Source: Anastatus disparis (Eukaryota; Arthropoda; Insecta; Hymenoptera; Eupelmidae). Taken from it: a DNA stretch of 64,000 nucleotides. Under the pieces are notes generated by a model. The model saw nothing but the letters and a program-made list of their open reading frames with translations. It ran no database searches and had not been told where the DNA came from. Below, piece after piece: positions 44,340-56,570 of this stretch (the stretch's first letter is position 1; each line of letters opens with the position of its first letter). A program made the position numbers and the translations under genes. The stretch is from assembly GCA_017163975.1 (NCBI GenBank), contig JAFFSR010000353.1, positions 1,678,501 to 1,742,500 on the forward strand. The letters are read 5' to 3'.

Positions 44340-45491
44340 TCGATCACTTATTATTATTATATTTATCTATTACTCTTTTATATATTTATTTTTTAATAAA
44401 ACTATTGAATGCTTGCAAAAGAGAATGAAGAAAAACTATTATCGGCTAAATTTTATCATTTATTAAAAAATGAATTTATATTTTAAAAAAATTTTTTCTC
44501 TTTTCTCTTTTAAAAATAGATGAATGTGTAGAATGTAAGAAAAATATGAATGACGGAATGAGTGTAATGCAGCCATGTTGTCATGCCAGTCCCAAGCCTG
44601 GATAAATTGCAGAGAACACTTACATTGGCTTTCTTAGTCCTACGCATTATATATTTGTATATGTATATATGTATATGTTTATCTGCGTCTGTGCACTCGC
44701 GGGTGTGCGTATGTACATAATAATTCTTGTATTTAAATGAATTATAAGATTTGCCTAAATATTTAAGAAAAAAAATAATCCTAGGATGTCATATTTTTTG
44801 CCTTAATCCTGTCTTAATCGTGCCTTTAAAGAGAAAAACGATCGAATAAGGTCCTTAGGTGATATAAAACAATTTGAAATGGTATCAAAAATACATACAA
44901 TTATATATATACATTATTTTCAGACAATTGAAGATTGATAATAGAATTTTTCATAGTAAAATGCTTCAAAACTAGGTAAAAATATGAAAAAAAACATCGA
45001 AAAAACAGGTTTTTTGCAATTTTAACCTTGTTTCACCACTTTTAAAAATCTGAAAAAATACACGGACATGATTTTACATAAAATATATAACATACAATTT
45101 TTTCGGTCCTGCTGTTGCTCTAGTTTTTTTTAAATTGAACTTTTAAACTTTCAAACGTCCAAAACAGTTTGGATTTCAGGCCGAAAGTGAAAACAAAAAA
45201 TAGTATATTGTAGGCGATATCAAAACCTTCAAAATGAAAAAAAAGAAGTTTCTACGGTGCTTAGAAGCCGAAATATAATTAAAAACTGAAAAACACGTCT
45301 TTTGGTGTTTTAAGGTTATGTGAGGGTCTAGAGGGCTAAAATTTTCTGCAAAGTCATATTTTTTTATGTACTACACAAGGATGCTTTCAGGATTCCGAAA
45401 GCGCCAGGGGCATTTCTCACTATCGCAATCGTCTAAACCCTTTTGTATAGGCATTGCATACGTTGATGCTAATATCTTGACGATATTCTCG

Positions 45492-45797
45492 CTGTCAATA
45501 CTTCCTTAAGAGTCGGCCGTATACCTTTGTCCTTGTCTAATCTAAATTTTCTATATAATTAATAAATTAAATATGTATATACAAATGTAGGGGCTGAGCG
45601 CTGTAGAGCAAAAAACGAGCAAAGGATTCTATTTAATGAAAATTTTATATTTTTTCATAGAATAGAATCCTTTGCTCGTTTTTTGTTCTACAGCTCAGCC
45701 CCTACATTTGTATAAAAATATTTAATTCATTAATTATTTCGAAAATTTAGATTAGACGAAAACCGCTATACGGCCGACTCTTAAAGAGTATTGACAG
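45492..45797. mobile_element. Foldback with ~143-bp arms
   Basis: Ends CTGTCAATACTTCCTTAAGA and TCTTAAAGAGTATTGACAG. The arms pair through GTCGGCCGTAT and GGGGCTGAGC. About 26 bp separates them. It lies 46 bp beyond the giant element. No gene. Confidence 0.8.
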
Positions 45798-46079
45798 ATC
45801 TATACTTTCTAAGGAAATATTAGACAATTGAATATCGTCGAGATATCGCTCAGCTTGGTCGTATATGAAGCAAGTGACATTAATTCGTAAGGTAATGAAT
45901 ACAAAAGAATGTAATTAAATATATCAATGCTCATACGAATTCATATGAAATCTTAACTTAAAAGAATATTTTGTTTAAGAAAATGGTTACAAATTTTTAA
46001 TAAAATATATATTATTTATTTTCGAAAATCATTTTTATAGTTCCTCATACGGCCTATAACGACATAAACTTATCTTAAC
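45798..46079. other. AT-rich spacer
   Basis: Nothing recognised. Confidence 0.4.
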
Positions 46080-46230
46080 ATGGGAGCACGAAGGATTTTG
46101 AATCCAGGCTTGACTAAAGTGCTTGTAGCTTGAGCAGTAGTCAGTCTCGGGTACGCGAAGCGCTACCAACTGCTACTACTCAAGCGACAAACACTTTAGT
46201 TTTGCCTGTATTAACCCTTCGTACTCCCAA
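46080..46230. mobile_element. Small foldback, ~150 bp
   Basis: The arm TGGGAGCACGAAGGATTTTG pairs with the right arm ending AACCCTTCGTACTCCCA, continuing through ACTAAAGTG / CACTTTAGT and CTTGAGCAGTAG / CTACTACTCAAG. The loop is GC-rich. Confidence 0.75.
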
Positions 46231-46725
46231 GTTACGTATATAACTAATATATACTATAATATATACTATAACTATATATACTAGGGGGGGTACCCACCTG
46301 CTCGCCCTGCTCGCCAGCCCCCCAATTTGTGATGTACTTATTCTTGAATATTATAAAATTTAATGCCATAAATTCAAATGAGGTGTTAAAGTAATTATGC
46401 TGTAAAACATATCAAGTTTAACACAATTTGCAATGATTATTATGCAAATTGCATTAAATTATTGCATTATAGAATTCATATATAATAATGTATATATCCG
46501 AAAACTTTTCGAATGCTCTCGATTGAATCGAGCCCGAGATTGCAAGCTTGTTTAGATTCAAGCTATATCAAGCTTTAAACCAACTTATATACATCTCTCT
46601 CTTCTCCAATTTTTAACTTCTCGTTCTTCTCCCCTTCCCCAAAAAAAAGAATCTACTCGAAACAAATTCAATACGCAGTACTATTCAGTCCAGTTTTCTT
46701 GTTTATAGAAATGTCAAATTTCTAA
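46231..46725. other. Non-coding with a TATACTA run and a G/C patch
   Basis: A short TATACTATAA repeat at about 46236-46285, then GGGGGGGTACCCACCTGCTC (46285-46325). The remainder shows nothing recognisable. Confidence 0.4.
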
Positions 46726-47240
46726 CAAAAAAAATGCCTCATCTCTGAGGCGTACCCTGAGGCGTTGTAAGAGGAGGGGATGAGGAAACAATGAGGCGTC
46801 TCTAAGGCGATGTATAAGGCGGGACAAGAGGCATACAAAAAAAATGCCTCATCTCTGAAGCTTACCCTGAGGCGTTGTAAGAGGAGGGGATGAGGAAGCA
46901 CTGAGGCGTCGGTAACTATTTTAATGTTATTTTTGAAAATTTTTTTAAATATCACTCTCACATACTTGAGGCGTTTCGAGGAATTTATAAGGCTTACCTG
47001 AGGCGTCTCTGAGGAGTCTTTGAGGAGACCTATGAGGTAATATGAGGCGACAAACGTTGAGGCGATGTCAGAGGCGGGTCGAGGAGGGGGGAGGCTGGGG
47101 GAGGAGGGGGGAGGCATCTCACAGAGGCTGAAAAAAAACCTATATTTACGTTGAAAAAATTTAAAAATATGAGGCTGGGGGAGCAGGGGGAGGATGGGGG
47201 AGGACGCAAGAATGCTATTTTTTGAGGCTTACGTCTATAT
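46726..47240. repeat. GAGGCG-type minisatellite
   Basis: Two ~118-bp direct copies start at AAAAAAAATGCCTCATCTCT (about 46728 and 46837). They are followed by irregular TGAGGCG and GGAGGGGGGAGG units. The minus-strand Pro/Ser-rich frames are compositional. A TA run follows at 47252-47271. Confidence 0.75.
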
Positions 47241-47939
47241 AATATAGGAAGATATATATATATATATATATTAGGGTGGCGCTTATTTCCCAAAATTCTT
47301 GAATATAGTCTCCCATCTCAGAGATCAAATGTTTCTATTCAAAAACTAAGAATGAAGCCAAAAATTCTTATATAAAAAGTTTTAAGCACGTTTCAATTTA
47401 AAAAAAAACGCTTTTTTCTCATTTTTTTTCAAATTTTTTGTACTTTGACGCTCTAATTTTTTTATTAATTTTTTTTGGAATTTTTCACGCTTATAAATAA
47501 TTTCTGTAAGTGAAAATAATGTCCCCGATTGTGCTATGGAAGTGAAAAAATTTGTTTTCACCGAGATGTGGCTCGTTAATTCAGAAAAAAATTTACAAAA
47601 AAGTACTTTTTTTTTCGTTTTTTCATTTTTATTGATGAATTTCTATCCCTAGGGGTGCAAATGAGTTTCATTATACGAAAATAGAGTTGATGACCTTCAA
47701 TTTCATTTTTTATAAAAGTTTCTAAGTGCTTCCTTCACCGAGATATGCTCATTCAAAGTTGGTACGAAAATCAAAGTATAAAATCAGTGAACCAGCCGCT
47801 TTATTTATTTTAGTTATGGATGGATCAAGATTATGTAATATTAATATTACACAAGTAAAATTTCTAATGAAAGCAAAAAATATATTTACAAAAATATAAT
47901 GCACAAAAATGTATAATATGTTATAAATACATTTCTTTA

Positions 47940-49915
47940 ATTTATTACAACGTCACTTAGTTCTCAGTTTCTTAATCAATTTTTTTTTATCAGCACTGGC
48001 TAGTAAATTTTTCCTACTTTCATCAATAAACTGGAGTAAATACTGATTCTGATCTCCATCACGAGATCAGGTATTGACATATTCTTCAGCTAACTGAATC
48101 GCTCTTTTGGCAGTCATTCACCACAACAAGATGTTTTAATTTTTCTCGGTACTCTAAGTAAGAAGAATTCTTTTTACATAAAGTACAATCGTGTTTAAAA
48201 AATGTACTGTTTAAATTGAACCTACTAAAAAAATTCAAACTTTGACTATATGTGAAATAATCAAGTGTTTTGTCATACAATGCTCAAATGCCCTCAGCAG
48301 ATGAATCAAATTTTTTCAAAATATCATCTTCATCATCTGACGGTTTATTTTTGAGTGATTCAACTACTGTTCGTTTGGTACTGATATCAACGTCAGTATT
48401 GAAAAGTGAAAGAATAGTGAGTTCTTGTGACAAGTACCATAAATGATTTTAAAATTTATGTAAAATAGCATTTGATATGTTTTTGCCGATATCTTTGAAA
48501 TCAATTAATTATTTTATTCATCTCAAATCGTTGTTTGGAGTAGAAATAGCTAAAGAAGCGGTGTACCATGAATCGAGATATTTGAATACAATAAATTTGA
48601 ATACAACATATAATTTAGCTTCATCTCTCTTACTCACTTTGAAGATTTTCTGAATTAATACATTTTTATTATGTACGTAGCTTTAGCCATCCAGCGAGCA
48701 TGGTGAATCACTCCTAGCTTTTTAAAAGTTATAGATTTGCAAACACCCAAGGAAATTAAACAGAGCTCTAATAATTCTTTGTAATCATTTCTAGGCTGCT
48801 CATCTGCTGAAAATTCTTTTATATTTTAAATTACATTAGGAACTTTATTGTTCAAAGATATTGCTAGTCCAGTTAGTCCATTTTCGAAAGAATTCAAATC
48901 AAAATTAGACCATTGCTCTCTAAACCTTTTAAACATCGGCACATCTGGACCATTAGTGCCAAAAAATTTCACTTCAAATGCTGCACTCAATAAAAGCTTA
49001 AAAATATGACGACGACAAGCTAAAAAGAGCAAATCTTCTAAAAGCATCGTTGTTCTACTTTTGCATCCTGAATTCACATTTTTTGTGTCGCAGCAAAGTG
49101 CATTTATTAATTCTATTAATCCCCAATCTTTTAAGGATAAATAAACTGCTAAAGCTAACGAACTTGCTTTTCGATCTTCCAATGCTGGCACATTGATGAG
49201 TTTAGTGAATTGATCGCTGGATACTAAAATTGGCAATCTATCAACTTTCTTGCAAGTTATATCATCTGGAATAAGTTTACCATCCCAGTGAATCATTAAA
49301 GAACCTATACGAGTATTTTGAATTGATTGCTTCATTTTTTCACATTTGTGCTTTCTTAGTTTAGCTCGTGCAATATTAATGAATTTACGATTGAGGATTA
49401 AAGTTGCAAGATCAATTTTCAATGCATTAGCAATAAGACCGGTGATGAAAACAGCATCTCTGTCAGAAACTTTGGCTTTGTCAAAAGCTGCCACGACTAC
49501 TAGAGATATCACATTAATAGAACCTCTTTCATTTTTGTTCTCATGATTCCTTCCTTTTGTAAAACTATACAAGAACCTTGCGAGTTTGAATAGATTTTTT
49601 CACTAGATGATTGCTGTGTTTCAAGCAATAACAGAGCTTTTGATCCTAAAAACAAATCTGATTTAATGTTTAACTAGAATGAATGAAGACATTCTTGAAT
49701 TTGACGAAAGTAGAAGTAAGAATAGTTTTCGACATATTAATCAGTGTTTTATGGTGACAAAAAATACATTTACTTGTCATAATATCTGTCTTTGAGACGA
49801 AATTTTCACTTTCAATAGATCTAGCTTCACTAATTGATGCATTTTGGTTAAATGTTTGACTGAGTTTTATTTCCGGATCCAGGATTTTCGAAGGTGAAGG
49901 TTGTAGCAATTGTTC
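47940..49915 (-). pseudogene. Transposase-like protein (IHWDGK...LACRRH type)
   Basis: Read downwards from 49915: a fragment with a CIFCHH motif (49670-49909), then after a frame break the main segment (48826-49572). This contains MIHWDGKLIPD, VDRLPILVS, LKDWGLIELINALCCDTKN and LLFLACRRHIFKLLLSAAFE. The two Asp-containing blocks spaced this way, with the LACRHH-like block after, resemble RNase H-fold transposases widespread in insects and cnidarians. I do not assign a superfamily name with confidence. The C terminus survives as LKHLVVVNDC (48086-48280), then, in another frame, RAIQLAEEYVNT and SRDGDQNQYLLQFIDESRKN (~47990-48110). Stops and frameshifts make it inactive. Confidence 0.6.
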
Positions 49916-49933
49916 AATATTTTCTGGGGCTAA

Positions 49934-49973
49934 AATTAAGAGAAAATTTTACAACAAAAATTTTCTCTTAATT
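49934..49973. other. Perfect 17-bp hairpin
   Basis: AATTAAGAGAAAATTTT, a 6-nt loop, and its exact complement. It lies just upstream of the transposase-like gene on its strand. Confidence 0.7.
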
Positions 49974-51950
49974 ATTGCAATGAACTGTATAAAAGTAATT
50001 TCAAGGAAGTAAATTAATTTATTTAATACTTTTTAGTGTATTTTTACATGCTTTTTTTCCATTTGTGATTCTTGAAAAGCGTGTTTTTAAAATGTTTTTT
50101 TTTTTAATTTTTATTTTCTACTTTTCAGTTAAAATTGAATTTTCTATAAGTAATTTGTTTTTAAAAATTACGGATAATTCTTTAGTATACTGTAAACATA
50201 ATAATAGTTTTTAATAGTTTTTCAAAAGTCTCTGGAGGCAACTTTTACTTCACCTGCATTGTTCAATGATAATTATTGGAATTTTTCTACATGCGAAATT
50301 ATTGTTAAAGTCTACATAGCTTAATTAGTACTTATAAGCTATGCGATGATTTTTTTAAGATAAACTGTAAAAAGGTAAGTATAAAATGTTAAGTGAAGTA
50401 TTTCTATACTCTCTGACGAAAAAAACTGCTGTATTTAGAAAATTTAAAAATGCGTTTCGGCTCCATATTCTCCTGTGAGCCATCATCAGTACAACCAGGA
50501 GAATTCTATTGTAGACGCAAAATGTTATGTCGCTTTGAGAACATTTATTGATATGAAGTGATAAATCTTGCTGAACATTTATTGATATGAAGTAATAAAT
50601 CTTGCTAAGATAGCAAGAAAAATAAGCTCCACCTAGCGACTAAAATATGATCTACGAAATTTCAATGACAATTCCATCCAAATTGTCATAGAAAACATCT
50701 GAATCATTCTCTTTCACTCATATACTAGGTGATGCATTATTTACATCTCAATCCATTTTTTGAAACGCATTTTTTAATTTTCATTAATTTTATTTTTATA
50801 ACCTTTTTTATTGATCCTTTAAAATAAATTTTGTTTAGTGTAATTTTAACAGTTATACCCAGTAGAGTCTTTCCATTTAAATACATAGTATATACATAAA
50901 AATTACATTATAGAAATAACAGTAATAATTTCGATAACAGTAGTTAATAATCTAATTTATAAATATAATTCTGTGGTAGACAAAACATCATATTATATTT
51001 AACAAAAGAAATTTGACTTCTAAATAATCAATTTGACCATAACCAACTTAAATTATAGCAAACATTGTAATTCCGCAACAAATCAGTTCACGCAACCATA
51101 TGAGGTCCACATTACATTTATCGCGGTAGAGTGCAGATTTTATAACAAAAAAGTATACTCTTTGAGCTTTAAGTTGCATTTTGCCACTTGGTGCGCTCAT
51201 CAGCCAAGGATTTATTGTACAAATTTGATTCAACGACCTGAGTTAACCCGGCACTAAAACACGAGAAAATGTCGACATTGTTGTTTAAAAACCTTGAGGC
51301 TGAATAAACAAAGGAATTTAGCATCGCTGTTGTACGGACAACTGGGCATACTAGGAGTCTAGGAGGTAATCTACTGGATGACCTTACAATTTTGTCTATA
51401 TTTGCACGATGGAACTTTGATGACAAGTAGGGCGAATAAGAGAGAGAGAGAGAGAATCTAGAGTCTTAGTATAGCGAAAACTGGCAACCTAGACTCCTAA
51501 AAGTAGCCGCAAGGCCAGCGCTGCGATCGAGTTAGTGAGAGTTCTTACACATCTAGTGGGAAATACATAGAGAGCGACGTTAGTGAGATGTCCAGGAGGA
51601 AAAAAAATGAAATCTCTTTCTGTCTCTGTTCATGCACGTTTTTTTAAACTATATTATAGAGTATAGAGAATTGGAAGTAAACGGCTAAATATTGTGTCTT
51701 AAAAGGTAGAATGTAAGAATAAAGCATTTAAATATACTTTTTATTGCAACAATCGGAATACTATGATTATTTACATTCGTTTATCGCTATTTGTAATTGA
51801 GTAAAGTTTATGCGCATGCACAAGCAAACGTAGACAGAGAGAGGTCATGTATCTTCTTTCTTCTCCCTGTAAACATTATCTATTAACGTGACTCTCATTA
51901 CCTATGAATCCTCTGTTTTCTATAGACAATATCTCTATGATTTATTACAA
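49974..51950. other. Non-coding interior of the long-TIR transposon
   Basis: Contains a tandem duplication of about 34 bp (about 50540-50607, GAACATTTATTGATATGAAG). An inverted pair follows (GGAGTCTAGGAGG near 51353, CCTAGACTCC near 51489), as does a (GA)n run at 51440-51455. Short frames around 51033-51426 on both strands overlap each other and match nothing I recognise. Confidence 0.4.
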
Positions 51951-52402
51951 ACTCTGAATAAGCATATCTCGGTGACAGAAGCACTTAGAAACTTGTATGA
52001 AGAACAAAATTAAAGATCTTCAACTCTACTTTCGCATAACATAACTCATTTGAACTACTAGTGACAAGAAACCATCGATGAAATCGAAAAAAAACAAAAA
52101 AAAAGTACTTTTTTGTACATTTTTTACTGAATTAACAAACTACATCTCGGCGAAAACAAATTTTTTTGCTTCCATAGCACTATGAAGGATATTTTTTCCA
52201 CTCACAGAAATGCTTTATAAGCGTACAATGTCCCAAAAATAATTAATAAGAAAATTAGAGCGTCAAAGTACGAAAAATTTGAAAAAATGAGAAAAAAGCG
52301 TTTTTTTGAAATTGAAACGTGTTTAAAACTTTTATACAGGATTTTTTGGCTTCATTCATAGTCTTTGAATAGAAACATCTGAACTCTGGGATGGGAGCAC
52401 TA

Positions 52403-52405
<3 letters not shown>

Positions 52406-52460
<55 letters not shown>

Positions 52461-52461
52461 G
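52406..52461. repeat. (TA)n microsatellite
   Basis: A long TA tract abutting the right TIR of the transposon. Confidence 0.9.
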
Positions 52462-53040
52462 TTGTATTAGAAAAAATTCAGTCACCACCCCCTCATAAAA
52501 CTCCATGTCTCCCCCATACTTTATTTAACTCCGTTCATTTATTTAATAACATAAATGTACGTTATTTTATGCATATTTAAAAAAAAAAGATGTTATTCCC
52601 ATAATCCCCTCATAATCCCTCCCATAATCTCTTCCATATCTCCCCCAGAATCTCCCCATACTCCTCCCATGGACCCGCCATTAAAATACTTTATTATTCA
52701 TGTTTCTTTTTTTAAAAACAATAATTTAAAAGAATAAGTTTATATATGAGAATATTGTCTTCTATATATTGACTTTTTTAATATGATAATATTAAAGGGA
52801 ATCCGACTCCATGTTAGTTTTATAATTACAGGCTAGACACACTATACCGAAAATTGTGACTACCGATACATGATCAATCACTTTTACGACTAACAATCAA
52901 CCGATAATCAATAAGATTGAATTTTTTAAGAGTCGTGATACAAATGACATTCCATGTTATATATTCTTAATATATTTTATTTTATCTATTATATATGAAT
53001 AAAAATATCGAAATTTCTCTATATTGGAAAAAATCAGAGG
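52462..53040. other. Non-coding with CCCTCATAATC-type pyrimidine repeat
   Basis: 52480-52680 has irregular CCCCCTCATAA/TCTCCCCCAT units, then plain AT-rich sequence. Confidence 0.45.
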
Positions 53041-53112
53041 TATTTAGCTGGATTCGAATCCATACCCTCCAGTATGAAAAGCAAGAGCTTTGTCCGTTAT
53101 ACCAACGCCATC
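53041..53112 (-). repeat. tRNA-like remnant with Pol III boxes
   Basis: The minus strand reads TGGTATAACGG (a good A box), then ~30 nt later a CAT-containing anticodon-like loop, then GGATTCGAATCC (a B box with one extra base). The acceptor ends do not pair, so it is not an intact tRNA. It could be a tRNA pseudogene or the head of a tRNA-derived SINE. Confidence 0.5.
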
Positions 53113-53404
53113 TTTTATATTGTTTATGTTAACTAAAATTAATAAATGTGGATTTATTTCTTTTATTAGGATTCCTCAACACTATGATCAAGCCATTTTT
53201 TAAAAATAAAAATATAATTTCTAATGATTCTATTAATATTATAGACATTGTATTATATTAAAATAAGAATAAAATATAGTTTTGAGGGTTCGGGTTTTCA
53301 CATCAGCTTACATTTTAAACCTTTAAAAACAATATTGATGTTTATTTTTTAAGTTCAAGTTTGTATAACTTTTATGATTAATTACTATTGATATTACTAC
53401 TATT
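53113..53404. other. AT-rich spacer
   Basis: Nothing recognised. Composition is similar to the flanks of the other composite repeat copies. Confidence 0.35.
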
Positions 53405-53663
53405 ATATTAAAGTGAAGAATTAAGACTTTTTTTTTCTTCCGTGAATATCTTTTGTATTATTGTCACATACATACATACACATGCACATGTGCATCTTTA
53501 ACATACACGTACACACATACACATACATATATACACATATCCATACACATACACTTACTCATATACACATACACATATACACAATATCCGTCTCTCCATC
53601 TCCGTCTGTCTGTCTCAGTCTCTCCGTCCCTCCGTTTCCGTCTGTCTGTCTGTCTCAGTCTCC
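53405..53663. repeat. Composite microsatellite element, copy 2
   Basis: Same order as copy 1: TTATATTAAAGTGAAGAATT, T9, CGTGAATATCTTTTG, (ACAT/ACAC)n, then CCGTCT/GTCTGTCT. It is interrupted by a LINE tail at about 53664; CCGTCT-like sequence resumes at 53873-53912. Confidence 0.8.
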
Positions 53664-53872
53664 ACTCATCAATTTTTTGTTTAATCTTAAATTTTACATA
53701 AGCTTTTCTTAATTATTTTTCATTGTTTTTCAATTCAGAAATTTTTGTTGTTTATTGTTTTAATTACATTAGTTTATTTTTTATGTTAATTCTTTGTATT
53801 GTACTTGTTGAATTATACGGGGTACTACCCCATGATTAATAAAATTTTTGTCAAATCAAATCAAATCAAATC
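53664..53872 (+). mobile_element. 5'-truncated LINE, 3' end only
   Basis: AT-rich 3' UTR with ACGGGGTACTACCCCATGAT, then AATAAAA and a (TCAAA)n tail (about 53850-53871). The GGGGT...ACCCC hairpin and short tandem tail are typical of non-LTR retrotransposon ends. The 56.2-kb LINE has a similar ACGGGGTTTAACCCCATGAC before its tail. Confidence 0.7.
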
Positions 53873-53912
53873 TACGTCCCTCCGTCACCATCTCCGTCTT
53901 CGTCTCTCCGTC

Positions 53913-56281
53913 GTCCTTTAATGAAATTGCACCACTTAAATGTCAGAGTCTCTCTATCAAAAAGAAGCCCTGGGTTTCTTCTGAAATACAAGCAAAGATG
54001 CGTGAGCGTGATAGGGCCTATAGAAGTGCTGATCGCTCTGGTTCCATCCTTTGTATTGCTCACTATAGAAAGCTTAGAAGTGAGGTTTCAAACTCCCTTG
54101 ACTCGGCAAAGAATGATTTTATTTCTAAACGTTTGACTACATCGGTAAATTCAACCAACCGTTGGTCAATTTTACATAAAATTGGTCTCTTGAGTAAAGT
54201 ATTACCATCACCTCTACAGTATTTCTCATCTCAGGCCTTATTAAATCACTATACGTCTGCTTCTTCATCATCAGCTGCTCTGAATGATGATGAAATTCGT
54301 AGAGTGCTCTCTTTACCATTACGTGATGATTTGCCAGTTTTTGATTTCTCTGAGGTCTACTGCTCCACGGTTGGTTCATTGCTACAATTAGCTTCCTCTA
54401 AGGCGGTTGGACTCGACCACCTCTCAACTGATATGTTGAATATCACTGTGGATTCTATTCTGCCTTCCCTAACTCATATTGTCAACTCATCTCTGTCATC
54501 TGGAGTATTTCTTGATGCATAGAAAAGGGCCTTTTTCTGCCTTTGGCGAAGACAAACAAAATGGATTCACCATCTCAAACACGACCTATTACCAAATTAT
54601 GCGAGATATCAAAGGTTCTTGAGAGGGTGGTACACACTCAACTGTTTTCTCATCTTGATATAAATGCCTTAGTTAACCCTCTTCAAACAGGTTTTCGAAG
54701 GGCCAACAGTACACAGACAGCACTTCTAAAACTTCTTGATGATGCTCGTTATGCTATTGATAAAAGGATGATAACAGTGTTGCTTCTATTCGATTTCTCG
54801 AAGGCATTTGATACGGTGCCTCATTCGAGACTTCATCTTAAGCTCCGTGCTCTAAATTGTTCTGACACTGTTATTAATTGGTTTGCATCTTATTTGAAAG
54901 GCAGGCACTACTCTGTTCCTGATCTTGACAAAATGGTGGGTGAATGGGTCTCCTGTACAGCTGGTGTACCACAAGGAAGTGTCTTGGGTCCTTTACTCTT
55001 CTCGATCTACATAAACGACCTTCTATTGGTACTTAACGGAACCCAGCACATTCTTTTTGCCGACGGCCTACAGCTCTACCACTCTTTTCTTCCGATTGAT
55101 CTAGGCCACGAGATTGATTTCATAAATCATGAGGTGGCTGCTGCAGTAAAATGGGCAAATGATAATCGATTATCCTTGAATCCCAGTAAAATGCAAGCTA
55201 TGTTTCTTGGTAGTGAGCAACATATCTCGAGAATTGATCTTTAAACCTGCCCTAAAATCTTTGTTAACAATGTTCCTATAGCATTTACAGATGTTGTCAA
55301 GAACTTGGGAGTCTGGATCAGTAGCTCTTTGAGCTGGAGAAAACAAATTAACTCAGCTATTGGTCGTATTTTTGGAACGCTCCAGTCTCTGAAGTTCCAT
55401 AGACATGCTATGACGAGAAAGGTCAAAAAAGAGCTTATTGAGGCCTTGATCTTTCCGATTATTGACTACTGTAGTGTAGTTTATGATGACTTGCCTCAAA
55501 CTTTAAACCTCAAACTCCATCGTGCTTTTAATGCCTGCGTGAGATTTGTCTTCGGCAACATTGGCAGACGTGAAAGGGTCACCCCTTTTCGTCTTGAACT
55601 GGGGTGGTTATCAGTCGGTAATAGGCGGCTTTATTTTAAAACAGTTCTTGCACATACTATTATATCGTACCAAAATCCACAATACCTTGCAGATTTGATG
55701 CAGCTGTTAGGTCGTCAAGTAGGCTACCTCCTCGTCTACTTATTTGCCTAGTAATGCGAACAGCCGCAATGTTAAACTCATTTGCCTACACAGTATCATC
55801 ATACATAAATGAACACAGTGATCTTTTCGTGGACTTTCACTCAGGGCGTACTTTGTTAGTTAAATCACGCTTATATAACAAGCTAATAACAGACGAGCGT
55901 TCAGAGTGGCTGAGTACACTGAGTACTTAATGAATGTGGTTTTGCTACACAAAACACGTACAACCATGTATTACAGTATGAATAGACCTAAATTGACTGT
56001 TCACTTGTGGCGTTAGTAGCAACAACTGTTTAATTAGAAAATCCGCTTATTTTACTGATTTATAGTTATCTAAATTCAGCTCTTATAAATTCAAATTTAT
56101 TATTTAAACTTTGTTGTTTATGATAGAATATTTTTATTGTTCTATTACTAGAAAATTCTAGGTATGTTATACACTATTATTGCGATTTATATTAAACCTT
56201 GTATACTACTGTAAATCTTTATGGTCAAACGGGGTTTAACCCCATGACCTGAAATAAATGTTTCAATCAATCAATCAATCT
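53913..56281 (+). pseudogene. LINE ORF2 (reverse transcriptase), 5' truncated
   Basis: Non-LTR retrotransposon of the CR1/Jockey-like group. The copy starts in the post-endonuclease linker (APLKCQSLSIKKKPWVSSEI). DAWK-type sequence is interrupted by a TAG at about 54520 plus a frameshift. The RT frame 54543-55244 has RPITKLCEISKVLERVVHTQ, DFSKAFDTVPH, AGVPQGSVLGPLLFSIYIND, and the catalytic box reads FADG, not FADD. A TAA at 55242-55244 splits off the thumb region (55305-55751, NLGVWISSSLSWRKQI). A further frameshift precedes the end near 55930. The 3' UTR carries a GGGGTTTAACCCC hairpin and a (TCAA)n tail at about 56262-56281. Confidence 0.9.
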
Positions 56282-56384
56282 CCGTTATCACTTTATTATA
56301 TTACTTATATATAATCTTATATTATATTACTACCATTATATTAATGTGACTAATTAGGCCTTTTTTTCTTCCGGGAATATCGTT

Positions 56385-56436
<52 letters not shown>

Positions 56437-56513
56437 CACAGTTGCACCTACACATATCCACATATACACATACGCACATTCGCATGCATACATACACACA
56501 TACCACATGTATG

Positions 56514-56570
<57 letters not shown>

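Larger units (their letters stand above)
34291..45445. mobile_element. Giant inverted-repeat element with nested insertions
   Basis: The left arm is in pieces (34291-34545, 36291-36582, 37885-38162, 38223-38366). The right arm is continuous (about 44340-45445) and reads as their reverse complement at roughly 75-85% identity by eye. The gaps in the left arm are exactly the nested insertions, so the opposite arm preserves their empty sites. The interior (38367-44339) holds two further foldbacks and a broken DDE-SWIM transposase, which may be the element's own gene. Target duplications at the outer ends could not be assigned. Confidence 0.75.
47304..52403. mobile_element. Long-TIR DNA transposon (~5.1 kb) with broken transposase
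   Basis: The TIRs are about 455 bp: left 47304-47760, starting TATAGTCTCCCATCTCAGAG; right 51951-52403, ending CTCTGGGATGGGAGCACTATA. Identity is roughly 75-80% by eye. The single recognisable gene is a minus-strand transposase-like frame (about 47940-49910). (TA)n follows the right end directly, so the target duplication cannot be read. Confidence 0.75.

Noticed and set aside
34291..45445. Polinton/Maverick (long TIRs, large size)
   Set aside because: No polymerase B, integrase, ATPase or capsid-like frame; size is mostly nested insertions.
46722..47293. Pro/Ser-rich minus-strand frames
   Set aside because: Artefact of the GAGGCG minisatellite.
51033..51426. Overlapping 60-85-codon frames on both strands
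   Set aside because: No motif, mutually overlapping, inside a non-coding transposon interior.
53041..53112. Functional tRNA gene
   Set aside because: Acceptor stem does not pair and the B box has an extra base.
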